Shown piece by piece: positions 17,778 through 26,297 of a stretch of DNA of 64,000 bases. Origin of the DNA: Sinorhizobium chiapasense (GTDB taxonomy: Bacteria > Pseudomonadota > Alphaproteobacteria > Rhizobiales > Rhizobiaceae); NCBI RefSeq assembly GCF_036488675.1, contig NZ_CP133148.1:3184001-3248000 (forward strand), in the 5' to 3' direction. The notes below the pieces were generated by a model. It did no database searches, had not been told where the DNA came from, and saw nothing but the letters and a program-made list of their open reading frames with translations. Every line of letters starts with the position of its first letter. Position 1 is the first letter of the stretch. The position numbers and the translations under genes are program-made.

Positions 17778-20700
17778 TCATTCCGCCGGCGCCTCCGCCG
17801 CTTCTTCCTTGATGACCTTGGCACGCTTTCTGCCCAGCAAGCGCAAGGTCACGTAGAAAACGGGGGTCAGGAAAAGGCCGAGAAACGTGACGCCCAGCAT
17901 GCCGGAAAAGACCGCGGTACCGAGCGACTGCCGCATTTCGGCGCCGGGACCCGTCGCAATCACCAGCGGCACGACGCCGAGGATGAAGGCGAAGGCGGTC
18001 ATCAGGATCGGACGTAGCCTCAGCCGGCTTGCGTCGATCGCCGCTTCGACGGGCGTCTTGCCTTCCTCCTCCCCCTGTCTGGCGAATTCGACGATCAGAA
18101 TCGCGTTTTTCGCTGCAAGGCCGATCAGCACGACAAGACCGATCTGCGTGAGCACGTTGTTGTCGAACCCCCGGATGGCAACGCCGAGAAGCGCGGCGAG
18201 AACGGAAAGCGGCACGATCAGGATGATCGCCAGCGGCAACACCCAGCTTTCATATTGCGCGGCGAGCGCGAGGAACACGAAGACCACCGAAAGCGTAAAG
18301 ATGAAGACGGCCGTGTTGCCGGTCTGGCGCTCCTGGAAGGCAAGCTCGGTCCACTCGAAGGTAGTACCCTGCGGCAGGATCTGGGCGGCGAGTCCTTCCA
18401 TCCTGTCAAGCGCAGTGCCGGTCGCGACGCCGGGCGCCGGATTACCCTGGAGGGGCACGGAGACATACATGTTGTAGCGTTGGACAAGCGAAGGCCCGCT
18501 GGTATCGCGGATCTCGACGAGCGTCCCGAGTGGTACCAGCGCGCCCGATGCGGAACGAACTTTCAGGGCGAGGATATCCTCCCGCTCCACCCGATATTTC
18601 TCGTCGGCTTGGGCGCGAACCTGGTAGACACGACCGAATGCGTTGAAATCGTTGACGTAGGACGTTCCGAGATTGATCGAGAGCGTCTCGAAGATATTCG
18701 GGATCGGCACGTTCAATGCCCGCGCCTTGTCGCGGTCAATCGCCAGAAAATATTGAGGACTGGAGTCAGAGAAGGTGGTGAACACGCCGGTCAACCCTTC
18801 GGTCTGGCTGGCCGCCCCCATCATCTGGCGGGCGAGCGCCAGTGCCCGGCCCATGTCGGCGTTCTGGCGGTCCAGGACCTGCATCTTGAAGCCACCGGAA
18901 TTGCCGATGCCGCGCACGGACGGCGGCGGAATGGCGATGATGAAGGCTTCCTGGAGGCTCTGCATCGTGCCGAAGATCTGACCGATGATCTGGGTCGCGC
19001 TCTGCCTGTTCTTGAGCCGCTCCTCGAAACTGTCGAAAGGCGTGAAGATGACGCCAGCGTTGGACGCATTGGTGAATGTCGCGCCACTGAAACCGGCAAA
19101 AGCGACGGCGTCCCTGACGCCGGGCACCTCCTTGATCATCTCCGATGCGCGCCGCACGACCGCGTCGGTCCGTTCGAGCGAAGCGCCATCCGGAAGCTGG
19201 ATAACGACGATGGCGTAACCCTGGTCCATCGTCGGGATAAAGCCGCGGGGCACCACCTGCGCCATGTAGGCGGTGGCGCCGAGAAGCGCGACGAAGACGA
19301 CGAGCGCCGCCACGAGAGCCACTTTCGTCTTGACGAGGTGGCGCACCACCCACCCGTAACCATCCGCCATGCGGTCGAAGCCACTGTTGAAGCCGTTGGC
19401 GAAGGCCCGGCCGAGCCGCGTGATCGGATTGCGGCTCTCGTGCTCATGGTTCTCGTGCGGACGCAGCAAAACGGCGGCGAGCGCCGGTGACAGCGTCAGC
19501 GAATTGATCGCCGAGATCACGGTCGCAACCGCGATCGTCACGGCGAACTGCAAATAGAACTGGCCGGAAATACCCGGAATGAAGGCGGTCGGCACGAACA
19601 CCGCGGTCAGAACGAGAGAGATCGCGATGACCGCGGCGCCCACCTCGTCCATCGTCACATGCGCCGCCTCTCTCGGCGTCAGCCCACGCGCGAGATTGCG
19701 CTCGACGTTCTCTACGACGACGATCGCGTCATCGACGACGATGCCGATCGCAAGCACCAGCCCGAAGAGCGTCAGCATGTTCAGCGAGAATCCGAACGCA
19801 AAAAGCAGCGCAAAGGTGCCGATCAACGAGACCGGGATGGCCACGATCGGGATGATGGCCGTGCGCCAGGACTGCAGGAAAACGATCACAACAAGGGCCA
19901 CGAGGAGCGCGGCCTCGCCGATCGTCTTGTAGACCTCACTGATCGATTCCGAGATGAACTCCGTCGGATTATAGATGATCCTGTATTCCAGCCCGTCCGG
20001 AAAATCCTTCGAAAGCTCCGCCATCGTGGCCTGGATCGCTTCCGCCGCGGCAAGCGCATTGGTACCGGGGCGCGAGAAGATGCCGAGCGCGACGGCCGGC
20101 TTGCCGTTCAGATAGCTGTTGGTGACGTACTCGCGGGCGCCAAGCTCGACGCGGGCTACATCCTGTAACTGCACGAGCCGGCCGTCTTCAGTGGCCTTAA
20201 CGATCACGTAGCGGAACTGCCGGGGATCGCTGAAACGCCCATCGGTCGTAACCGTATACTGGAAGGCGCTGTCGGCTGACATCGGCGGGCCGCCGATGGA
20301 ACCACCCGAAACCTGGACGTTCTGCTCGCGCAGCGCCTCGACGACATCCCCGGAGGTCATGCCGTAGGCGGAGAGCTTCTGCGGATCGAGCCACACGCGC
20401 AGCGCATATTCGCGCTCGCCGAACAGCGTAACGTCGCCGACGCCGTCCAGTCGAACGATAAGATCGCGGATGCGCGTGCGGGCGTAGTTCGAGACGTAGA
20501 GTTGGTCGTAGCGATCGTTCGGCGACAGCAGATGAACGACCATCATCAGGTCGGGCGAGCTTTTGGTCGTCGTCACGCCGATGCGCCGGACTTCCTCGGG
20601 CAGCCGGGGCTCGGCAACCGAAACGCGGTTCTGCACCAGCACCTGCGCCTGGTCGAGATTCGTGCCAAGCTTGAAGGTAATCGTCAGCGCCATCGAGCCG

Positions 20701-20960
20701 TCGGCGGTCGAATAGGAGGACATGTAGAGCATGTTCTCGACGCCGTTGATTTCCTGCTCCAGCGGCGTGGCGACGGTGTTGGCGACGGTTTCCGCATCCG
20801 CACCCGGATAGGACGCGCGCACCACGATCGTCGGCGGCGCGATTTCGGGATATTGCGCCACCGGAAGCTGGAAATAGGCGATGCCGCCGACGATCAGCAG
20901 CACAATCGAGAGCACCGATGCGAAGATCGGCCTGTCGACGAAGAAATGCGCGAACCTCAT
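17778..20960 (-). CDS. RND multidrug efflux transporter, inner membrane pump (HAE1 family)
   Basis: A 1060-residue AcrB/MexB-type pump that exchanges protons for hydrophobic drugs or metabolites. It starts 'MRFAHFFVDRPIFASVLSIVLLIVGG' (TM1), has 'PTIVVRASYPGADAETV' in the porter domain and the proton-relay pair Asp-Asp in 'LAIGIVVDDAIVVVENVER' (TM4). The second half repeats the architecture: 'VVPRGFIPTMDQGYAIV' and 'GLAAKNAILIVEFARQ'. Length is normal. It overlaps the adaptor gene by 4 nt (ATGA). No outer membrane factor gene is nearby, so it presumably uses a TolC encoded elsewhere. Specificity cannot be read from the sequence. Confidence 0.95.
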   Translation of the reverse strand: MRFAHFFVDRPIFASVLSIVLLIVGGIAYFQLPVAQYPEIAPPTIVVRASYPGADAETVANTVATPLEQEINGVENMLYMSSYSTADGSMALTITFKLGTNLDQAQVLVQNRVSVAEPRLPEEVRRIGVTTTKSSPDLMMVVHLLSPNDRYDQLYVSNYARTRIRDLIVRLDGVGDVTLFGEREYALRVWLDPQKLSAYGMTSGDVVEALREQNVQVSGGSIGGPPMSADSAFQYTVTTDGRFSDPRQFRYVIVKATEDGRLVQLQDVARVELGAREYVTNSYLNGKPAVALGIFSRPGTNALAAAEAIQATMAELSKDFPDGLEYRIIYNPTEFISESISEVYKTIGEAALLVALVVIVFLQSWRTAIIPIVAIPVSLIGTFALLFAFGFSLNMLTLFGLVLAIGIVVDDAIVVVENVERNLARGLTPREAAHVTMDEVGAAVIAISLVLTAVFVPTAFIPGISGQFYLQFAVTIAVATVISAINSLTLSPALAAVLLRPHENHEHESRNPITRLGRAFANGFNSGFDRMADGYGWVVRHLVKTKVALVAALVVFVALLGATAYMAQVVPRGFIPTMDQGYAIVVIQLPDGASLERTDAVVRRASEMIKEVPGVRDAVAFAGFSGATFTNASNAGVIFTPFDSFEERLKNRQSATQIIGQIFGTMQSLQEAFIIAIPPPSVRGIGNSGGFKMQVLDRQNADMGRALALARQMMGAASQTEGLTGVFTTFSDSSPQYFLAIDRDKARALNVPIPNIFETLSINLGTSYVNDFNAFGRVYQVRAQADEKYRVEREDILALKVRSASGALVPLGTLVEIRDTSGPSLVQRYNMYVSVPLQGNPAPGVATGTALDRMEGLAAQILPQGTTFEWTELAFQERQTGNTAVFIFTLSVVFVFLALAAQYESWVLPLAIILIVPLSVLAALLGVAIRGFDNNVLTQIGLVVLIGLAAKNAILIVEFARQGEEEGKTPVEAAIDASRLRLRPILMTAFAFILGVVPLVIATGPGAEMRQSLGTAVFSGMLGVTFLGLFLTPVFYVTLRLLGRKRAKVIKEEAAEAPAE

Positions 20961-22117
20961 TGGGCGCTCTCCGCCGCTTGCGCCGCTTCCTGCGGCAGCA
21001 CGACGAGCTCGGGCTTCACCTTCGCGCCCGGCCGGACGCGCACGAGACCGTTGACGATAATCGTCTCCTCGCCCGTCATGCCGCTGCGAATGACCCGGTA
21101 GCCATGCAGTCGCGGCCCGAGGCGCACGGGCTTGGTCACGACGCTGCCATCCTGGCCGACCTCGTAGACGACGCGTTCGTTCTGGTCCGCAGCGATCGCT
21201 TCATCAGGAACGAGGATCGCCTTGTAAGTGTTCGAGCCTTCCACCTCCACGCGCCCGAAGAGGCCCGGCTGGAGAATGAAGTTCGGGTTCGCGAACCGGG
21301 CGCGCAGGCGCATCGTGCCTGTCTGGTTGTCTACCCTGTTTTCCGAAAAATCGAGCTTGCCTTCGAATGGTCGTTCGGTGGCGTCGGCGATCGTCACCAA
21401 TACGCCGAGCGCCCCGCCGCCCTCCTGAAGCACGCTGCCCCGCTCCCGGGCGGTGCGGGCGTAGGAGAGCACGCGACGCTCGTCGACATCGAAATAGAAG
21501 TCGATCGGATCGAGCGATACGATGGTCGTCAACACCGTCTGATCCGCCTGGACGAGATTGCCCGGCGAGATCAGGCGCCGATCGACGCGGCCGCTCAGCG
21601 GCGCGGTGATCGTCGTATATTCGAGATCGAGCCTGGCGCGCTCGACGGCCGCCTCGTCGCCGCGCACATTGGCTTGCGCCGCGAGCAGTGCGCGACGATC
21701 GTCGTCGAGCCTGGAGACGGAGAGCGTCCCCGTGCCCGCCAGCGATTCCGTTCGCTTGAACTGGGTCTCCGCGAATTCAAGTGTCGACCGCGCCGCTGCA
21801 AGCGAGGCTTCGGCCTGGGAGAGAGCGGTGCGGAACGGCCGTTGGTCGATGACGAAAAGCTCGTCGCCCTTCTTCACCAATGCCCCGTCGGTAAACAAGA
21901 CCTGGTCGAGATAGCCGCCGACGCGAGCACGGACGGCGACCTCGTCGACAGGTTCGAAGCGACCGATGAACTCGTCCGCGTCGATCACGTCGCGCACGAC
22001 CGGCTTGGCGACGGTCACGGTCGGCGCCGGCGGTGCGTTCTGAGCCGCCGCGAGCGATGCGGCGAGAAGAAAGAACGGAACGCTGAAGAGCGCTGGCAAA
22101 CGCCACATTCGCAACAT
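20957..22117 (-). CDS. RND efflux periplasmic adaptor (membrane fusion protein)
   Basis: A 386-residue AcrA-type adaptor linking the RND pump to an outer membrane channel. It has a signal peptide (about residues 1-24, 'ASLAAAQ'), a split lipoyl/barrel domain ('EVAVRARVGGYLDQVLFTDGALVKKGDELFVIDQRPF' region), a helical hairpin around residues 95-150 rich in Ala/Leu/Glu, and the barrel 'YTTITAPLSGRVDRRLISPGNLV'. There is no lipobox cysteine. It lies first in the operon; no TetR-type repressor is adjacent, so regulation is not evident from the neighbourhood. Confidence 0.93.
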   Translation of the reverse strand: MLRMWRLPALFSVPFFLLAASLAAAQNAPPAPTVTVAKPVVRDVIDADEFIGRFEPVDEVAVRARVGGYLDQVLFTDGALVKKGDELFVIDQRPFRTALSQAEASLAAARSTLEFAETQFKRTESLAGTGTLSVSRLDDDRRALLAAQANVRGDEAAVERARLDLEYTTITAPLSGRVDRRLISPGNLVQADQTVLTTIVSLDPIDFYFDVDERRVLSYARTARERGSVLQEGGGALGVLVTIADATERPFEGKLDFSENRVDNQTGTMRLRARFANPNFILQPGLFGRVEVEGSNTYKAILVPDEAIAADQNERVVYEVGQDGSVVTKPVRLGPRLHGYRVIRSGMTGEETIIVNGLVRVRPGAKVKPELVVLPQEAAQAAESAQ

Positions 22118-22405
22118 GCACGTCCTCCGAAAGCCTTGAAACCAAAATCACCTGGCGCAGATCTGATTGTCCGGGCTGGCGACAGAAACCCGAAGCACAA
22201 GCCTCCGGGCGGCACGAAATGGAAAACTTGCAAACAGCGGCCGCATCCCAGGCGGCTCTGATTTTGACGCTAACCTGCCACCATTTGGCAGGGCTGTCAC
22301 TTGAAAAAAGCCAATTCCAAAAAGACGATACGGCGGCCACGGATCACTACCAACGGCTGCAAGAATCGGGCGAGAAATCGCGAGGTCGCGCGGGCAGCGC
22401 CCTGT
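22118..22405. other. Intergenic region between RND adaptor and phosphoesterase gene
   Basis: 288 bp holding the presumed RND operon promoter (minus strand). I see only a short hairpin (CCTGCC-accattt-GGCAGG near 22277) and no gene or known repeat. Confidence 0.4.
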
Positions 22406-23230
22406 TTACGACCAGAACTCCGGGATCGTTTCGCCGAGCCTCGGGCCGAGCCGGAGCGGTGCGATCTTCTCCGCAAGGCCAGTGCGATCGGAAATCTCGA
22501 CGCCGACGCCGCAGATGGTTGCCGGGCCGGAAGCCGCCTCGAAGCGGCCCTTCGGCATCTTGGAGATGAACCGGTTCAGCGGCTCTTCCTTGTCCATGCC
22601 GAGCGAGGAGTCATAGTCGCCGCACATGCCGGCATCGCTGATATAGGCGGTGCCGCCGTTGAGGATCTGGTGATCGGCGGTCGGAACATGGGTGTGGGTT
22701 CCGACGACGAGGCTGGCGCGGCCATCGACGAAGTGTCCGAAGCACTGCTTTTCGCTGGTGGCCTCGGCGTGGAAATCGAAGACGATGGCGTCGGCCTGCT
22801 CGCCGAGCGGACAGGCGTCGAGGATCACCTCGGCGGCCTTGAAAGGATCATCGAGCTCGGGATGCATGAAAACCCGCCCCATGACATTGGCGACCAGCAC
22901 GCGGGCGCCGTTGCGGGCAAAGAAGAGATTGGAGCCACGCCCCGGCGTCCCGGCCGGATAGTTCGCAGGGCGCAGGAATTGGTCATGCCTCTCGCAGAAG
23001 ACCACGGCTTCCTTCTGGTCCCAGACATGGTTGCCAGTCGTCACGACGTCAGCGCCGGCATTGATCGTTTCCAGGAAGATGTCTTCGGTGATGCCGAAGC
23101 CGCCTGCGGCGTTTTCGCCGTTGACGATGACGAAGTCGAGCTTCAGGTCGCCGACCAATCCGGGTAGGCGCTCCCAGACCGCCGTGCGGCCCGTCTTGCC
23201 AACCATATCTCCCAGAAAAAGAAGTCGCAT
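22406..23230 (-). CDS. YmdB-like metallophosphoesterase (TIGR00282 family)
   Basis: A 274-residue cytosolic metallophosphoesterase. Family motifs are clear: 'MRLLFLGDMVGKTGR', 'DFVIVNGENAAGGFGI', 'DVVTTGNHVWDQKE', 'IVFDFHAEATSEK' and 'VVGTHTHVPTADHQIL'. Homologues such as Bacillus YmdB hydrolyse 2',3'-cyclic nucleotides and affect RNA turnover and biofilm choice; whether that holds in rhizobia is unknown. It starts 6 nt after the formyl-THF cyclo-ligase gene, so the pair is co-transcribed. Confidence 0.9.
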   Translation of the reverse strand: MRLLFLGDMVGKTGRTAVWERLPGLVGDLKLDFVIVNGENAAGGFGITEDIFLETINAGADVVTTGNHVWDQKEAVVFCERHDQFLRPANYPAGTPGRGSNLFFARNGARVLVANVMGRVFMHPELDDPFKAAEVILDACPLGEQADAIVFDFHAEATSEKQCFGHFVDGRASLVVGTHTHVPTADHQILNGGTAYISDAGMCGDYDSSLGMDKEEPLNRFISKMPKGRFEAASGPATICGVGVEISDRTGLAEKIAPLRLGPRLGETIPEFWS

Positions 23231-23236
23231 ACCCGT

Positions 23237-23818
23237 TCAATCCTGTCTGAAATGCCGAAAACCGCTCTCGGTCAGCACCGCGTCCAACGCGACGTCGTGC
23301 GGCTCAGCCGGCACTGATGCCACTTCCTGGCAGTCGAAAGCAATCCCGATCAGTCGCGGCATGTGACCTTTGCGGCGCAACCGGTCGATTGCCCGATCAT
23401 AATAACCGGCGCCGTAACCGATCCGGTGCCCGACCGAATCGAATGCCGACAACGGCACGAGCATGATGTCGGGATCGAGTTCGGGCGCCTCCGGCCCGGG
23501 GCCGGTCGTACCGAAGCCGGTTTCGACCACCGCGACGCCGTCGACGAGTTCGCGGAAGACGATGGTCTTCTTGTCCATGATTATCGGCAGGCAGAGCCGG
23601 GCGCCGCGGTCCTTGAGCCGCACCATCAGCGGACGGATGTCGGCTTCCGAGCGAATCGGCCAGAAACCGGAAACGACATGGCCGGGATCGAGCGCGATGA
23701 TATCGCCGGCGTGGTCGGCCATGGAAAGGCTCGCCTCGATGCGCACCTCCAACGGCATTCCATCACGCAGAGCCAGGCGTTCCTTGCGCAGTGCTGCCTT
23801 CAAATCCTTCGGTGACAT
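23237..23818 (-). CDS. 5-formyltetrahydrofolate cyclo-ligase
   Basis: Converts 5-formyl-THF to 5,10-methenyl-THF with ATP, returning stored folate to one-carbon metabolism. The 193-residue protein from the ATG at 23818 has 'LKAALRKERLALRD', 'VSGFWPIRSEADIRPLM', 'LCLPIIMDKKTIVFREL' and the signature 'MLVPLSAFDSVGHRIGYGAGYYDRAI'. The open frame continues about 80 residues upstream without family similarity. In many proteobacteria this gene (ygfA) lies directly after zapA and 6S RNA; here the same order holds on the minus strand, but roughly 1.9 kb with three other genes has been inserted between 6S RNA and it. Confidence 0.94.
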   Translation of the reverse strand: MSPKDLKAALRKERLALRDGMPLEVRIEASLSMADHAGDIIALDPGHVVSGFWPIRSEADIRPLMVRLKDRGARLCLPIIMDKKTIVFRELVDGVAVVETGFGTTGPGPEAPELDPDIMLVPLSAFDSVGHRIGYGAGYYDRAIDRLRRKGHMPRLIGIAFDCQEVASVPAEPHDVALDAVLTESGFRHFRQD

Positions 23819-23904
23819 CCGACGACCTCTTCCTGCGGGTTCGCGCCCTTCATAGCGCAATGCACCCGGTAGCTGGAACCACGCCGCCGCCGCTTTTGCA
23901 ACAC

Positions 23905-24001
23905 CTACAGCGCCGCGCGTCTTATCAGACGCGCAAAGGACGCTGGAGCACCTTGAATTGCGGCGTGTTTTAAATCGGCTACGATCTAAGAAAACACGCA
24001 G
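23905..24001 (+). repeat. RIME1 element
   Basis: Starts CTACAGCGCCGCGCGTCTTA, has the first palindrome GCGCGTC-ttatca-GACGCGC, the linker GGAGCACCTTGAATTG and an A/T-rich second palindrome ending ACACGCAG. Written in the forward sense. Confidence 0.8.
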
Positions 24002-24187
24002 ACAATCCCGCGCGGCTTTCCCATTTCGGGACGGCATTAGCGCCCCATTCATCACAGCGCACGGTTCCGCTTTCGCACGTCACCCTGCGCGTGCAAATAA
24101 GTTCGCTTTTCCAATAATTAGCAGAGTCTAATTCGCGCAGTCGATGCAACGGCGCGGCCTTACAGGCGAGAGCAGCGGGCAGACAAG

Positions 24188-24403
24188 ATGAATCAACTCG
24201 ACCCCCTCGAACTGCGTTGCCTCACGCTAGCCGCCTGCGGCAGGACCAGGCAGGAAATGGTGCGTGAGACAGACATTCCGATGGAACGCATCAACAGGGC
24301 GCTCGATGAGGCGATGCGGAAGCTTCAGGCAAGCAATCTCGCGGAGGCGATCTTTCGCGCAGCAAGGCTCGAACTGCTTCATAACATCCAGTGGGAACGA
24401 TAG
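24188..24403 (+). CDS. Stand-alone LuxR/GerE-type helix-turn-helix protein
   Basis: A 71-residue protein that is little more than a LuxR-type HTH: 'LDPLELRCLTLAACGRTRQEMVRETDIPMERINRALDEAMRKLQASNLAEAI'. This matches the pattern of a GerE domain (opening 'L-x-x-x-E', turn, recognition helix, then 'A-x-x-K-L-x-x-x-N-x-x-x-A'). No sensory or receiver domain is attached. Such single-domain proteins may act as DNA-binding regulators or heterodimer partners. It converges on, and overlaps by 25 nt, the DUF1127-like ORF. The ribosome site is weak, and a non-coding reading cannot be excluded. Confidence 0.62.
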   Translation: MNQLDPLELRCLTLAACGRTRQEMVRETDIPMERINRALDEAMRKLQASNLAEAIFRAARLELLHNIQWER

Positions 24404-24612
24404 ACCGGCTCCAGGCGCATAGCGTCGAGGTCCACAGGCCATCCGGGCTCACCTGGCAGGCCAGCGTCGCTCAGCAATCGCGGATTGTGCCACGGTGCTT
24501 CGCAACACGGCGCTGCGTTCGCGGCCTGCCACGCGCGCCAGCGCACAAAAAGCCCTTGCAGTTGCATGACGAAGGACGCGCCGGCGGAACCGGCGAGGAA
24601 GGGCACAGTCAT
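24379..24612 (-). CDS. Small DUF1127-like protein, divergent from LysR gene
   Basis: A 77-residue ORF: a hydrophobic start (MTVPFLAGSAGASF), then 'LQGLFVRWRAWQAANAA', then 'NPRLLSDAGLPGEPG'. The Arg/Trp helix followed by a 'L-x-D-x-G-L' element resembles the DUF1127 (YjiS-like) small proteins common in alphaproteobacteria, several of which bind RNA or tune metabolism; the match is loose. It is divergent from the LysR gene with about 110 bp between, the classic layout of a regulator and its target. Alternatives are a diverged hypothetical or a spurious frame. Confidence 0.45.
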   Translation of the reverse strand: MTVPFLAGSAGASFVMQLQGLFVRWRAWQAANAAPCCEAPWHNPRLLSDAGLPGEPGWPVDLDAMRLEPVYRSHWML

Positions 24613-24721
24613 GAGCGGGTCTCCGGTAGGCGCTCGACAGTGTTGAATTCTCCACCTTCCGTTGACATCCGACAAACGAATTGCAAACATAGCTACCATC
24701 AGTTTTTCTGATGGCTGTGCA

Positions 24722-25585
24722 ATGTCTCTCCCACTCGACAGCGACCTCCTGAGAACCTTCCTTGCGGTTGCCGACACCGGCAACCTGACCAAGGCGGCCG
24801 ACAGTGTCGGGCGCACCCAGTCGGCCGTTAGCATGCAGATCAAGAAGCTCGAGGACGCGCTTGGCGACACGCTTTTCGACCGGCATTCGCGCGGGGTCGT
24901 GCTGACGAGACAAGGTCGGCGCCTTGTCGACAACGCGCGGCGGATCGTGGCACTCCTCGATGATACTGCGGCGGCCATGCGCCAACCCGCGCTCGACGGT
25001 TCGGTCAGGATCGGGATTCCCGAGGAATATATCAACTCCACTCTTCCAAGAGCGTTGGGTGCGTTCGCCGCCATACACCCTGGCGTGGAGGTTACGGTGC
25101 AACAGGGTACCTCGATGTCCAACCGGATGGCGCTCGAGGCGGGCGAAATCGATATCGCCGTCGTTTTCGAGCCCGGAGGCCGCACCAGGAATGAAGTCCT
25201 CATGGTCGATCCCACCGTCTGGGTAACCTCGGATCAACACGGCACACACGAGCGGCAGCCGCTGCCGATAGCCACATACACGTACGCCGCGGGCGGATGG
25301 TGCGATGATCTGGCGATGCAAAACCTGAAGAAGCGGGGAAAGCGGAGTCGCGTCGCCTATGTGAGTCGAACGAGCGGCGGCCTGATCGCGGCCGTGGTTT
25401 CGGGTCTTGCGATTGCGCCGCTGTCGCGTAGCGCCATACCGCCCGGCTGTCGCGAACTGACCGAGGAAGACGGTTTTGGCATCGTCGACATGTCGAATGT
25501 CGTGCTGCGCACCAGGCTGGAAAGCCGATCACCGACGATCGATGCCATGGCGGACGCCATCCGCAGTGCCTTCTTCGGCACGTAG
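24722..25585 (+). CDS. LysR-family transcriptional regulator
   Basis: A 287-residue LysR regulator: N-terminal winged HTH 'LDSDLLRTFLAVADTGNLTKAADSVGRTQSAVSMQIKKLEDALGDTLFDR' (residues about 5-55) and a periplasmic-binding-like effector domain from about residue 90 ('LDGSVRIGIPEEYINSTLPRALGAFAAIHPGVEV', 'VSGLAIAPLSRSAIPPG'). The ATG at 24722 gives the standard LysR N-terminus; the frame extends 20 codons upstream without similarity. Likely targets are itself and the divergent small ORF at 24379-24612. A RIME1 element starts right after the stop. Confidence 0.93.
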   Translation: MSLPLDSDLLRTFLAVADTGNLTKAADSVGRTQSAVSMQIKKLEDALGDTLFDRHSRGVVLTRQGRRLVDNARRIVALLDDTAAAMRQPALDGSVRIGIPEEYINSTLPRALGAFAAIHPGVEVTVQQGTSMSNRMALEAGEIDIAVVFEPGGRTRNEVLMVDPTVWVTSDQHGTHERQPLPIATYTYAAGGWCDDLAMQNLKKRGKRSRVAYVSRTSGGLIAAVVSGLAIAPLSRSAIPPGCRELTEEDGFGIVDMSNVVLRTRLESRSPTIDAMADAIRSAFFGT

Positions 25586-25673
25586 TGCAGGTCTCCGACC
25601 TCGATTTAAGGACAAAGACATGCAGCAAATCAATGCGACCTTTGCGCATCTGATCAGACGCGCGGCGCTGTAG
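25586..25673 (-). repeat. RIME1 element, diverged
   Basis: CGATTTAAGGACAAAGACAT, then GCAGCAAATCAATGCG and GACGCGCGGCGCTGTAG at the end; reverse sense. It immediately follows the LysR stop codon and the left palindrome is decayed. Confidence 0.65.
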
Positions 25674-25695
25674 TGATCCGCCACGAAAAGGAGGT

Positions 25696-25852
25696 GCGAT
25701 CCACGACGACCGGTGGATAGTTTACGATCCCGGGTGCCTACTAAGTAGGTGGGCGCCGTGTGTCCGAACCCACGAGTCCGGCCAGGGACAGCTCCCTTGA
25801 GATCGTGTATGGCCCCGGGGATTGTGGTTCCTGTCGGGAAGCGCAGATCGCG
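25696..25852 (-). ncRNA. ssrS: 6S RNA (ssrS)
   Basis: 6S RNA binds RNA polymerase housekeeping holoenzyme by mimicking an open promoter. Three things support it. (1) Position: directly downstream of zapA on the same strand, the conserved alphaproteobacterial location. (2) A 10-bp closing stem joins the two ends, GCGATCTGCG with CGTGGATCGC; it contains G-U pairs valid only on the minus strand. Further pairings inside include CGAC/GTCG and ACGATC/GATCGT, with a long interrupted rod between. (3) A good sigma-70 promoter ends 8 nt before it (25860-25888). Length about 157 nt suits the family. I could not run a covariance search, so the exact ends are approximate. Confidence 0.78.
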
Positions 25853-25859
25853 CGCTCAG

Positions 25860-25888
25860 ATATAGAGGCTCTTTGCGGTTTTCGCCAG
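25860..25888 (-). promoter_or_regulatory. Housekeeping promoter of 6S RNA
   Basis: On the minus strand CTGGCG (25883-25888), a 17-nt spacer and CTATAT (25860-25865), the exact rhizobial -10 consensus. The start would be about position 25852. Confidence 0.75.
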
Positions 25889-25909
25889 AGGCGTTTTTTT
25901 AGAACGCGA

Positions 25910-26287
25910 TCAGTTGGCCGGCGTAGCGGCGCGACCGTTGAGCCTGGCAGCGATGCTGTGGATCTGGGCCGTGACTTCGCTGAGTGCCAAGGCCAGTGCC
26001 TCCTCGCTCCGCGCCTGTTCGGACAACACAACGTCGTTGCCGTTCTTCAGGTTTCCCAGTTCCGTCTCAAGGCTCTTGAGCCGGCGATTGACCTCGCTCA
26101 ATTCGTCCATGACCATGATGCCGGCCATCACGGTCAGCCGCAGATCGCCGATTTCTCCAAACTGTCCCTTGAGATGGCCCACATATTGATCGAATCTCGC
26201 CGCGAGGTCGCTCAGGTGGTCTTCCTGCCCTTCCTCGCAGGCCATCCGGTAAGCCTTGCCGTCGATCGTCACCGTTACCTGCGCCAT
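25910..26287 (-). CDS. zapA: Cell division protein ZapA
   Basis: ZapA stabilises FtsZ filaments at the division ring. The 125-residue protein starts 'MAQVTVTIDGKAYRMACEEGQEDHLSDLAARFD', the conserved globular head. 'LRLTVMAGIMVMDELSEVNRRLKSLETELGNLK' then leads into a coiled-coil tail and a variable end. It is 10 nt downstream of the DUF4164 gene, so both are co-transcribed, and it is followed by 6S RNA, which has its own promoter. Confidence 0.95.
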   Translation of the reverse strand: MAQVTVTIDGKAYRMACEEGQEDHLSDLAARFDQYVGHLKGQFGEIGDLRLTVMAGIMVMDELSEVNRRLKSLETELGNLKNGNDVVLSEQARSEEALALALSEVTAQIHSIAARLNGRAATPAN

Positions 26288-26297
26288 CGCGTAAACC

